Positions 56,230 through 63,733 of a DNA stretch of 64,000 nt are shown here, piece by piece; the stretch's first letter is position 1; each line of letters starts with the position of its first letter. Where the stretch lies: positions 2,325,501 to 2,389,500 of the forward strand of contig NZ_LR134383.1 in assembly GCF_900637635.1 (NCBI RefSeq). Reading direction: 5' to 3'. The notes under the pieces were generated by a model. That model made no database searches and was not told the origin of the DNA. It saw only the letters and a list, made by a program, of their open reading frames with translations. Made by a program: the position numbers and the translations under genes. Origin of the DNA: Legionella jordanis (GTDB lineage: Bacteria > Pseudomonadota > Gammaproteobacteria > Legionellales > Legionellaceae).

Positions 56230-57235
56230 TAGCAGGTCTCCCTTGAGTGAGGTAGAGCATCATCAGCATGGTCGCCAGCAACAAAGCCGCTACCCCATTA
56301 TGAGCCACGGCAATTCCTAAAGGCAGTAAATAAATGACATTCAGCACACCCAATGTAAATTGAATTAAAACAAGCAGTATGGCCAGGATTGCAAAAACCC
56401 TAAAACTTGTTTTTCTCACTTTAAAAGCGGATAGGATGGCAATGCAAAATACATAAGCAGCCGTAATCATTGCTCCTAAACGATGAATGTATTGGATAGT
56501 CATTCTGATGTCATTATCCAATAATCCCCCTTGGTAATTTTCCCCAACAGGAGAAAATAAATTAAATCCTTGCGCAAAATGCAAAGGCGGCAACCATTGC
56601 CCATTGCATTGGGGAAAGCCAATGCAGGCTAGGCCAGCATAATTGGAGCTCACCCATCCTCCCAAAGCTATCTGAATAAAGACGATTGCTACCCCCAAAG
56701 CTAGCCAGAAACGCCACTGCGGAAGGGCAAGGGGACGAACAAAACTTAATTGCAAGCGCAAGCGCGCCAAACAAGAGAAAATCAAAATGCCACCCAGCAA
56801 GTGCCCCATTACCACCACGGGCAATAATTTCAAGGTAACCGTCCACATTCCAAGAGCGGCTTGAAAAAAGACTAGAATGAATAAGACTAAAGGCAGTTGC
56901 CAGGGGAATCTGTCTTGAGGATTCCGCGGCCAAAAAGCATAGCCTGCAATAATAAAAATAAGTAGTGCCAGACTTCCCGCGGCATAACGATGAGCCATCT
57001 CGGTCCATGCTTTCCGGGTTTCAAGTGGAATTTGGGGGAAAGTATATTGTGCTGACTGCAGTTTTTGCTGATCTTTTGGTAATACCATATGCCCATAGCA
57101 GCCTGGCCAATCCGGGCAACCCAAGCCTGCATCGGTTAATCGAGTATAAGCCCCAAGCATTACAACAAATAAAGCCAATACAACTGCAACTGTAACCACT
57201 AAGCGTATGAATTTTCCTTGTACAGGATTAAGCAT
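56213..57235 (-). CDS. ctaA: Heme A synthase CtaA/COX15
   Basis: 340 residues with eight membrane segments. It oxidises heme O to heme A. Family motifs: [22 protein letters not shown] with its Cys pair, [33 protein letters not shown] and HRLGAMITA. The paired Cys and His residues of both halves are visible. It overlaps the upstream gene by 8 nt. Confidence 0.94.
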   Translation of the reverse strand: MLNPVQGKFIRLVVTVAVVLALFVVMLGAYTRLTDAGLGCPDWPGCYGHMVLPKDQQKLQSAQYTFPQIPLETRKAWTEMAHRYAAGSLALLIFIIAGYAFWPRNPQDRFPWQLPLVLFILVFFQAALGMWTVTLKLLPVVVMGHLLGGILIFSCLARLRLQLSFVRPLALPQWRFWLALGVAIVFIQIALGGWVSSNYAGLACIGFPQCNGQWLPPLHFAQGFNLFSPVGENYQGGLLDNDIRMTIQYIHRLGAMITAAYVFCIAILSAFKVRKTSFRVFAILAILLVLIQFTLGVLNVIYLLPLGIAVAHNGVAALLLATMLMMLYLTQGRPANACCN

Positions 57236-57773
57236 TTCTCTTGTCCAGACTTAATAAATGTTTGAGATCATGAAATATGTCATCCGGTTTGGCATTGGCT
57301 TTATAAGCCAGAACAAGATAATCATCCGGATTGGCAATGAAGATTTTTGCCTCTGATTCAAGCATGGCCATTTCTGTTTTGCTTTTTGCATTCAAGCGTA
57401 AAACTGCAATGTCTTGCTCCTTCAGGGTACTTGCAAACTGAGGACTTAAAGCGGCAGCCTGTTCATCTAAAATTAGCCATTGCTCCACTTGGTATAGCCG
57501 ACGGCCCAGAGCCAGACGGATGCGAGCAACTTTATCCAACTGCATCATGCACTCGCTGCTGCAATCTCCAGGATTCCAAAAAATCAACCGCCATTTGGCA
57601 TTTTGACTCATGGCTAAAAATTTGGGCGGTGGTGTCAGCAATTCACCTTTATTCGTTTGGGTGCTACCAAGCCACTGCGGATGGCTGTAGCAAATGTAAG
57701 CTATCAGACCAGGAGCAGCAAATAGCAACAGCAACAAGAATAAAATAAGATAGTTACGCTTTACTGTGTTCAT
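57228..57773 (-). CDS. Membrane-anchored CxxxC protein of the oxidase assembly operon
   Basis: 181 residues: one N-terminal membrane anchor (about 8-28) and a periplasmic domain. WNPGDCSSECMMQL gives C71 and C75, the same CxxxC spacing as the SCO copper site in this operon, and the flanking strand IFWNP is placed as in thioredoxin folds. Similar proteins occur between surf1 and ctaA in other gammaproteobacteria as uncharacterised assembly factors. Copper or thiol chemistry is inferred; the distal His of SCO is not obvious. Confidence 0.7.
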   Translation of the reverse strand: MNTVKRNYLILFLLLLLFAAPGLIAYICYSHPQWLGSTQTNKGELLTPPPKFLAMSQNAKWRLIFWNPGDCSSECMMQLDKVARIRLALGRRLYQVEQWLILDEQAAALSPQFASTLKEQDIAVLRLNAKSKTEMAMLESEAKIFIANPDDYLVLAYKANAKPDDIFHDLKHLLSLDKRNA

Positions 57774-58488
57774 GTGTTTTCTTCAAATTTAAAGCAACGA
57801 AAAGCACTAAAGTGACAAAAGCCATGGCAAACCATTGAAAAGCATAAGCATAATGACGCTGAGGGGTCATACTGACGACCGTCCAATCACGCACATAGCC
57901 GTTTGCCTGTTCTTTGCCCATGCGAATGATAAACGGATAGACATTTTTATGCAAAACCTGGCTGATTGTCTTCGTTTCAATTCGCTCAATAATACTGAGC
58001 GAGGCTTGCTTTTTTTCAATTACTTGGCCAAGAACCCAGTTTTTTGCAGAGGGAAAATAAGCGCTTCCATGAAGAGTTATGTTTCCTGAGGGAATAACCA
58101 CCTCGGGAAATTTTTGTCTGGTTAGATCACCGTCAATCCATCCTCGGTCAATTAAAATTACATCCCCTGAGGAAAGTTCTAAAGGATTTAAAATGTCATA
58201 GCCAAACTGATGCTTATAAAATTGATTATCCAGTAAAAACGTTTCATTTAATAAAGTACCGGTGACTAAAATTCTTTGCCCTTGTTTGGGAAGTGGGCTA
58301 TGCTCATTCCAGGGTACGGGAGCGACTGAACCCAAGCGCGCTTCAGCACTTAAAATGTCCTTTTTCTCATAACCGCGTTGCAACTGCCAAAATCCTAAAC
58401 GCGTGAATAGGAACATGGCACACATGGTCAGTAAAAACATTTTCCAATTGGGCGTGAAACGGTAATTGAAACAGGTTAAACTCAACAT
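57754..58488 (-). CDS. SURF1 family oxidase assembly protein
   Basis: 244 residues from the ATG at 58488; a longer frame to 58551 would abut the divergent gene's start at 58552. Two membrane segments (about 16-32 and 215-235) flank a periplasmic domain, with GFWQLQRGYEKK near the start and DRGWIDGDLTR typical of SURF1. It overlaps the CxxxC gene by 20 nt. Supplies heme A to cytochrome oxidase. Confidence 0.88.
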   Translation of the reverse strand: MLSLTCFNYRFTPNWKMFLLTMCAMFLFTRLGFWQLQRGYEKKDILSAEARLGSVAPVPWNEHSPLPKQGQRILVTGTLLNETFLLDNQFYKHQFGYDILNPLELSSGDVILIDRGWIDGDLTRQKFPEVVIPSGNITLHGSAYFPSAKNWVLGQVIEKKQASLSIIERIETKTISQVLHKNVYPFIIRMGKEQANGYVRDWTVVSMTPQRHYAYAFQWFAMAFVTLVLFVALNLKKTHEHSKA

Positions 58489-58551
58489 CTTTTTATCTTT
58501 TGTCAAAAATAGCTGTACGATTTTCAATTTTTTGCTCGCGGAGTATAACAA

Positions 58552-58755
58552 ATGTTTACCAAAGCCATTATCTTGATCGTAATGTTAATTATTCTCATTG
58601 CCTTAGGTAGCAGCCTGATTTTTCTGGTGCGTGATGAAGGCAAAACCAAACGGACGGTCAAAGCACTAACTTGGCGTATTGGGTTATCTTTACTTTTATT
58701 TTTATTCTTGTTCTTAGCATTCAGCATGGGCTGGATTACTCCACATGCCGTCTAA
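58552..58755 (+). CDS. Twin-transmembrane DUF2909 family protein
   Basis: 67 residues made of two membrane helices (about 5-25, 43-62) joined by VRDEGKTKRTVKALTWRIG, which is the DUF2909 signature. The gene typically lies divergent from surf1 in oxidase-assembly clusters, as here. Function unknown. Confidence 0.85.
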   Translation: MFTKAIILIVMLIILIALGSSLIFLVRDEGKTKRTVKALTWRIGLSLLLFLFLFLAFSMGWITPHAV

Positions 58756-58844
58756 AGTCGAATGCTGATTTCTATCGGTTAGCGGGCAAGAAACGTCTTG
58801 CATTTATAATACAGAATTCCCACAAAAATTGACAGGAGGTCACC

Positions 58845-59462
58845 ATGTATATTTTATATTCGTTTAAAACCCCAAACGGCATTAAGCCCACAATCATGCT
58901 TGAGGAAATTAAATCCACTTATGAAATCAAGCTGGTGAATATTTTTGAAGGGGAGCAATTTAAACCCGAATTTTTAGCCATTTCCCCGAATAATAAAATA
59001 CCCGCTCTTTATGATGAGGAAGATGATTTTCATCTATTTGAAAGTGTGGCCATTCTGCAATATCTTGCAGAAAAACATCAGCAGTTTTTACCCATAAAGC
59101 GAAAAGAGAAATTTACGGTTCTGCAATGGTGTTTTTTTCAAGCCGCCCATATTGGGCCAATGTTTGGTCAATATGGGCATTTCCATCGTTATGCTCCTGA
59201 ACCAGTGCCGTATGCCCGGAAGCGGTATGGCGACGAAGTTCAGCGACTTATGGGGGTTATGGATAAGCAATTAACAAAACATAAGCATATTGCACTGGAG
59301 GATTACAGCATTGCGGATATGGCTATTTGGCCCTGGCTTTATTGCTATGAACAATTCTATCAAAGCCCCTTGGATGGCAAGCAGTTTCCCAACTTAATTA
59401 AATGGTATCAAACACTTGCCGAAAGGCCAGCGATTCAAGCAGCACTCGCTGTCTATCAATAA
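58845..59462 (+). CDS. Glutathione S-transferase family protein
   Basis: 205 residues: an N-terminal thioredoxin-like domain (YSFKTPNGIKPTIMLEE, NNKIPALYDE with the cis-Pro, FESVAILQYLA) and a C-terminal helical domain ending in GKQFPNLIKWYQTLAERPAIQ. It resembles YfcG/Ure2-type enzymes. ACAGGAGG precedes the ATG. A terminator follows. Confidence 0.88.
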   Translation: MYILYSFKTPNGIKPTIMLEEIKSTYEIKLVNIFEGEQFKPEFLAISPNNKIPALYDEEDDFHLFESVAILQYLAEKHQQFLPIKRKEKFTVLQWCFFQAAHIGPMFGQYGHFHRYAPEPVPYARKRYGDEVQRLMGVMDKQLTKHKHIALEDYSIADMAIWPWLYCYEQFYQSPLDGKQFPNLIKWYQTLAERPAIQAALAVYQ

Positions 59463-59485
59463 ACACTGCCGATTTAGCTATTAAT

Positions 59486-59507
59486 GCCAGCTCTTTGGCT
59501 GGCTTTT
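59486..59507 (+). terminator. Intrinsic terminator after the GST gene
   Basis: GCCAGC and GCTGGC (6 bp) flank a 6-nt loop and run into TTTT. Confidence 0.75.
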
Positions 59508-59565
59508 AGCAATACAGCTCAAAAATTAGCTTGTATTTTTATAAAAATTGTCCAAAATATATTCA

Positions 59566-59587
59566 TTAGTTGTACTTTAGTTGTAAC
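59566..59587 (+). repeat. 11-bp-period direct repeat abutting the start codon
   Basis: TTAGTTGTA occurs twice with an 11-bp period (second copy one helical turn later), ending about 5 nt before the ATG at 59590. The place normally held by a ribosome binding site is occupied by this repeat. Confidence 0.45.
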
Positions 59588-59589
59588 TT

Positions 59590-60744
59590 ATGGCAGTCAC
59601 CCGTCATTACCTTGTCAGACAAATTTCCTCTGACAAACCAAAAACCTTTAGAAACCTTCTTAAGACTTCTTTGAATAACCCAGAAACCTCAGCCCTGCTG
59701 ATTGGGGAAATACATGGAGTTAGTCCCAGTTATGAGGCCATTCTGGCTAATATTGACTTATTAAGCCACTCCAAACGCAAAGTGGTATTGCTTTTCGAAG
59801 CCCTCAACCAAGAGGATAATCATAAAATGGCCAAAGCTTTCGCCAAGGCACAGCAAGAGCATTCAAACCCTTTAAAGTCAGTTGCAGGATTACAAAAATC
59901 AGAAGTGTCTATTAATTTATACACGGTGATTTTGGCAGCCATTAACCATGGAATTAAAGTTATGGGTTGTGAAAACGTGATTAGCAACCCTTTTTGCAAT
60001 AAAACGGATGCAGATTACAAAGATCCGATGGAGCTTGTTCGTGGAATGGAAAAGTTCCAGCGAAGTGCGGATCGGATACGCAAGCCTAACGAAGTGTTTT
60101 CTTCCCTTATCAATTCACTGATCGATGAGAAAGATGTATTTTGCATTTTCATAGGGGGCGCAGCCCATCCTGTTGAATTGAGAAATGAGGCGGATGAAGT
60201 ATTTGATGCAGGTATGAAAAGGAGAATTCATGCGCAAAATTTGTCTGTTTTCTTAATCGAAAATAAAAACTCCTCCGTCAAGGAGAATGAAATACGTGAA
60301 TTCACCGATAGGCATCTTTATGGTGTGTATGACTATGCAGTTGGCACCAATAAATTTGACCTGTATAAAGACAGCTTTCAAAGTCAGCCACAAGTGATGG
60401 ATAAAATTAAACTCCTCAACTTGTTTTGCCATAATTTAATCACAGGTTACCTTTATTTTCATAAACAATCTTTTGAACTTAAGCAAGAAATTGCCGATGT
60501 GATTAGCTGTTTTGAAGAATCAGTAGATAAAAAATTCGAATTCCCGGCTTTACATGAATTTATCGACAAGATAATAGAATTATCAAATACAACAAAGCCT
60601 GAAGAACGCAAAAACACTTTCTTTAAGCAGGAAAGAAAACGGTATTCGAGGGACGAGCTACACACAAAAATTCATCACGATTTGTCTGAGTTTGTCATCG
60701 AAGAATTTAAAAGCAGTGTTGGTAACTCTTATTCAAATGAGTAA
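59590..60744 (+). CDS. EreA/ChaN-like (TIKI fold) putative metal-dependent protein, possible effector
   Basis: 384 residues, no signal peptide. The first 200 carry the motif pattern of the erythromycin-esterase/ChaN/TraB-TIKI superfamily: GEIHG (E40, H42), LLFEALN (E70), VMGCEN (E128) and FIGGAAHP (H193). The remaining half is charged and helical, and the tail (DLSEFVIEEFKSSVGNSYSNE) is acidic and polar like Dot/Icm signals. The ATG lacks a Shine-Dalgarno and is preceded directly by an 11-bp-period repeat. Enzymatic or heme-binding function cannot be decided from sequence. Confidence 0.6.
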   Translation: MAVTRHYLVRQISSDKPKTFRNLLKTSLNNPETSALLIGEIHGVSPSYEAILANIDLLSHSKRKVVLLFEALNQEDNHKMAKAFAKAQQEHSNPLKSVAGLQKSEVSINLYTVILAAINHGIKVMGCENVISNPFCNKTDADYKDPMELVRGMEKFQRSADRIRKPNEVFSSLINSLIDEKDVFCIFIGGAAHPVELRNEADEVFDAGMKRRIHAQNLSVFLIENKNSSVKENEIREFTDRHLYGVYDYAVGTNKFDLYKDSFQSQPQVMDKIKLLNLFCHNLITGYLYFHKQSFELKQEIADVISCFEESVDKKFEFPALHEFIDKIIELSNTTKPEERKNTFFKQERKRYSRDELHTKIHHDLSEFVIEEFKSSVGNSYSNE

Positions 60745-61281
60745 ACAATACTTAAGCAGCATGAGCCGTCTATCTAAATCCATAAGACCGCTAAAAATGA
60801 AGTCGGAGTCGCGCTTCAGATCGTCGTCAAAGAATAAAGCTCTTGCCTGCTTTAAGTAAAACTTCAATTCAGTCAGTATATCTTCTTGTGCTTCATCTTT
60901 TTGTGGTAGTCGCGCAACATTCGCCTCCTTAAGGAAACATCCAACGGCACAGAAATATGAAAGCAAATGTGAATAAACTGACCCATTTGCTGATGCAGTC
61001 TTCCTAATAAAGGGAGTAGGTCTTAAGAATTACTGGTTAACAGGATGAGTCACCTCATTTTGAGTTTTAAGTTCAGCTAAGACATAAGTCAATTTATCAT
61101 ATTCCGATTGAGAGTATTCTTGGCCTCTCTTATACCATTCAACATAATCAAGCGGAGCTTTCAAGATTTCGTCAAAATCATCCCAAGAGATAAGCATCGA
61201 ATTAGTTCTCAGGCAAGCAAGCTTGCGAGAGTGGATTTCCCGGCCCTGATATACCAGGATGCTAGTACTCTGGTCATGATC
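60733..61281 (-). pseudogene. Probable decayed gene with internal stop
   Basis: One minus-strand frame is protein-like over 61281-60733 but is interrupted by TAA at 61030-61032. The upstream part has an ATG at 61197 and reads MLISWDDFDEILKAPLDYVE and onward (55 residues to the stop, 83 from the frame opening). The downstream part (98 residues) lacks a usable ATG and contains Asp/Leu-rich text (FFDDDLKRD, SGLMDLDRRL). Amino-acid composition is natural on both sides, which suggests a gene broken by a nonsense mutation. It could equally be two unrelated fragments. This covers most of the 668-base gap before the RiPP operon. Confidence 0.4.
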
Positions 61282-61412
61282 TTAACTTATTGGTATACAA
61301 TATAAAAATTGTTAAATGCCGCTTGACAGTGAGAATTTTTCGTCTCTACACTATTCACGCTGGGGACCATTAACTGGTTCAATCTAGGTTATCATTAAAC
61401 GAAGGAATTGTT

Positions 61413-61739
61413 ATGAACAAAATCAAATTAACTGGCGCAGCATTAGCTGTGGGTGCTGCAGCAATGTTCGCTATTGCTCCTGTTTATGCTTCTGAAGCAT
61501 CTTCTGATGCACAAACAGTCCAATGCAAAGGCGTAAATTCTTGCAAAGGTCAAAGTGCTTGTAAAACCGCCACCAACTCCTGCAAAGGTCAAAATTCTTG
61601 CAAAGGCCAAGGCATCAGCATGATGACCAAGGACGAGTGCCAGAAAGCCGGTGGTACTGTTGTGACTGATCATTCCGATCACTCTGATAACTCCGACAAC
61701 AGCAGCAGTTCAGACAATTCCGACAGCTCCTCACAATAA
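61413..61739 (+). CDS. Bufferin-like RiPP precursor, CKG-repeat type (BufA2-like)
   Basis: 108 residues: a signal peptide (about 1-26, ending PVYAS), a core with six cysteines (CKGVNSCKGQSAC, NSCKGQNSCKGQG, DEC) in which CKG recurs four times, and a Ser/Asp/His-rich low-complexity tail. This matches precursors modified by DUF692 (MbnB/TglH-like) oxidases with DUF2063 partners, whose modified Cys residues bind metal such as copper. GAAGGAATT precedes the ATG. It is first in the operon, separated from the DUF692 gene by a hairpin. Confidence 0.8.
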   Translation: MNKIKLTGAALAVGAAAMFAIAPVYASEASSDAQTVQCKGVNSCKGQSACKTATNSCKGQNSCKGQGISMMTKDECQKAGGTVVTDHSDHSDNSDNSSSSDNSDSSSQ

Positions 61740-61741
61740 TT

Positions 61742-61788
61742 AGGAGAGATTAGCCAGACGATGTCTGGCTAATCCATTAATCTAAATG
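61742..61788 (+). promoter_or_regulatory. Hairpin spacer between Shine-Dalgarno and start of the DUF692 gene
   Basis: AGGAGA at 61742-61747 is followed directly by a perfect 12-bp hairpin (GATTAGCCAGAC, loop GAT, GTCTGGCTAATC; 61748-61774), then 11 nt to the ATG at 61786. No other ribosome site is near that ATG. Folding would bring the Shine-Dalgarno to about 11 nt from the start codon; unfolded it would be about 38 nt away. The hairpin could also protect the 3' end of the precursor mRNA. Confidence 0.6.
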
Positions 61789-62643
61789 ACGACTTCACTT
61801 GAAAACGGTAAATTGCCTTTCTTGGGTTTTGGACTTGGGTTACGGCCTGAGCACTATGAAGAAATTGTGCAACAAAACCCAGCCGTAGAATGGTTTGAAA
61901 TAATAACTGAAAACTATTTAATTCCAGGCGGTAAGCCGCTCTACTACCTTGATAAAATTCGTCAGGATTATCCTTTAGTGATGCATGGGGTTTCTCTATC
62001 TATCGCCAGCAAAGACCCTTTAGACTGGGAGTATTTAAGGCAAGTAAAAGAGCTGGCAAATCGTATTGAAGCAAAATGGATTTCGGATCATCTTTGCTGG
62101 ACAGGGATTAATGGTTTAAATATGCATGATCTTCTTCCCGTTCCTTATACCGAGGAAGCAATCGACCACATCATCCCAAGAATTCGAAGTGTTCAAGACT
62201 ACTTAGGCAGACCCATTCTAATTGAAAACGTTTCCAGCTATTTAAGCTTTCATGAATCAGAAATGACTGAATGGGAATTTATTGCAGAAATTGCCGAACA
62301 GGCAGACTGCCATTTGCTATTGGATGTTAATAACATATACGTGAGCTCGGTTAACCACCAGTTTAATCCCCTTGATTATCTGCGAGGAGTACCGCGACAG
62401 CGAGTAGCGCAAATTCATTTGGCCGGACATTCAAATTATGGTGACTACATTATTGACACGCACGATGCTCCAGTATGCCAGGAAGTTTGGCAGCTTTATG
62501 CGCAATCTTTGCAATATTTCGGAGTCATTTCTACCATGATTGAACGAGATGATAACATTCCATCTTTAAATGAGCTGATTGCAGAACTTAACCAGGCCAA
62601 AGAGATTGCCACCGCCTTTTTAGCCAAAGAGCCCGCATTATGA
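61786..62643 (+). CDS. DUF692 multinuclear iron oxidase (BufB/MbnB-like)
   Basis: 285 residues, TIM-barrel iron enzyme of the MbnB/TglH/ChrH family, which oxidises precursor cysteines (for example to oxazolone/thioamide or thiooxazole groups). Candidate metal ligands are in the expected motifs: MHGVSL (H67), SDHLCW (D101, H102), LIENVSSY (E147), LLDVNNIY (D180, N183), SVNHQ (H191), IHLAGH (H211, H215), DTHD (D224, H226) and IERDD (E253). It overlaps the next gene by 4 nt (ATGA). Confidence 0.92.
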   Translation: MTTSLENGKLPFLGFGLGLRPEHYEEIVQQNPAVEWFEIITENYLIPGGKPLYYLDKIRQDYPLVMHGVSLSIASKDPLDWEYLRQVKELANRIEAKWISDHLCWTGINGLNMHDLLPVPYTEEAIDHIIPRIRSVQDYLGRPILIENVSSYLSFHESEMTEWEFIAEIAEQADCHLLLDVNNIYVSSVNHQFNPLDYLRGVPRQRVAQIHLAGHSNYGDYIIDTHDAPVCQEVWQLYAQSLQYFGVISTMIERDDNIPSLNELIAELNQAKEIATAFLAKEPAL

Positions 62644-63434
62644 ACGAATTAGGACGTCTGCAAGAATCCTTTCAAGCTTATTTAATGACCGGCGAAAAAT
62701 TAGCTCTAAGCCAGGCTATTGTTGACTCAGGGATGATTACGGTCACACAACGTCTGGACATATACCGTGACGCTTACCGAAGCCGGTTAATAGAATGTCT
62801 GAGCAGCAACTATCCTGTTTGCCGTCAGTACTTCGGTGATGAGCAATTTTTGCAATTAGCGCATTCCTACATTGATGCCTATCCATCTTTCTTTCGTTCC
62901 ATTCGCTGGTATGGTGATTGTTTAAGCACTCACTTGGCTGAATGCAGCAGCACTCAGCCGCATTGGGTCGAACTTGCACAATTTGAGTGGCAGCTAAATC
63001 TTGCTTTTGATGCGACTGACGCTTCCGTCCTCTCCATTGATCACATGACTGCCATTCAGCCGGAACACTGGGCTGAGATGACATTTTCCCCCCATCCGTC
63101 CCTGCATCTCCTGAAATTTGCTTGGAATACAGTAGCTATTTGGCAAGCTATTGCTAATAATAAACAACCAGAACCAGTTCAGAAAAAGAATGAATCGACG
63201 ACTTGGGTCATCTGGCGCCATAATTACAGCAGCCGTTTTTATTGCTTGGCAGAAGATGAAAGTTGGGCCTTGAATGCCTTGGTCAAAGGCGCTAATTTTG
63301 CTGAAATTTGTGCTGGATTAAACGAATGGATGGCAGAGGAAGAAGTTGGCCTTCGGGCGGCTTCGCTGCTTAAGGGCTGGATACAATCGGGATTATTATC
63401 ACGAATAACTTTCAAGGACGGAACAAATGAGTAA
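62640..63434 (+). CDS. DUF2063 RiPP partner protein (BufC/MbnC-like)
   Basis: 264 residues. The DUF2063 N-terminal domain (LQESFQAYLMTGE, RLDIYRDAYRSRLIECLSSNYPVCRQYFGDEQF) is the usual partner of DUF692 enzymes and is thought to recruit the precursor. A C-terminal winged-helix-like part follows. It overlaps both neighbours, by 4 nt before and 8 nt after, so bufB, bufC and the second precursor are translationally linked. Confidence 0.9.
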   Translation: MNELGRLQESFQAYLMTGEKLALSQAIVDSGMITVTQRLDIYRDAYRSRLIECLSSNYPVCRQYFGDEQFLQLAHSYIDAYPSFFRSIRWYGDCLSTHLAECSSTQPHWVELAQFEWQLNLAFDATDASVLSIDHMTAIQPEHWAEMTFSPHPSLHLLKFAWNTVAIWQAIANNKQPEPVQKKNESTTWVIWRHNYSSRFYCLAEDESWALNALVKGANFAEICAGLNEWMAEEEVGLRAASLLKGWIQSGLLSRITFKDGTNE

Positions 63435-63696
63435 AACAGATAAATTAGTTGTTGCAGCGATGACTTCTTTTTTAATGTTAACAACCACACAAGCTTTGCA
63501 AGCCAATGAACAACAAGATAACCAGGCAACGGAGAAATGCTATGGAGTTGTTAAAGCTGGGATGAATGATTGTGCTACGGCAACTTCCTCTTGTGCGGGT
63601 TCATCAACAAAAGACAACCAAGCAGACGCTTTTATTTTTCTTCCTAAAGGCATTTGTGAGCGCTTGGTAGGCGGTCAACTGACCGCAAAAAAATAA
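63427..63696 (+). CDS. DUF2282 bufferin precursor (BufA1-like)
   Basis: 89 residues: a signal peptide (about 1-26, ending ALQA) and a four-Cys core EKCYGVVKAGMNDC, SSCAGSS, PKGICERLVGG, the DUF2282 pattern of class-1 bufferins. Its ATG overlaps the end of the DUF2063 gene (ATGAGTAA), with AAGGA upstream. It shares neither sequence nor Cys pattern with the first precursor. Confidence 0.9.
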   Translation: MSKTDKLVVAAMTSFLMLTTTQALQANEQQDNQATEKCYGVVKAGMNDCATATSSCAGSSTKDNQADAFIFLPKGICERLVGGQLTAKK

Positions 63697-63733
63697 CCAA
63701 TGATTAATCAGTAACTCTACCTCTGGAGCTATT

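Noticed and set aside
61108-61305. 65-codon plus-strand ORF before the RiPP operon
   Set aside because: It is antisense to the more protein-like minus frame and has no ribosome site.
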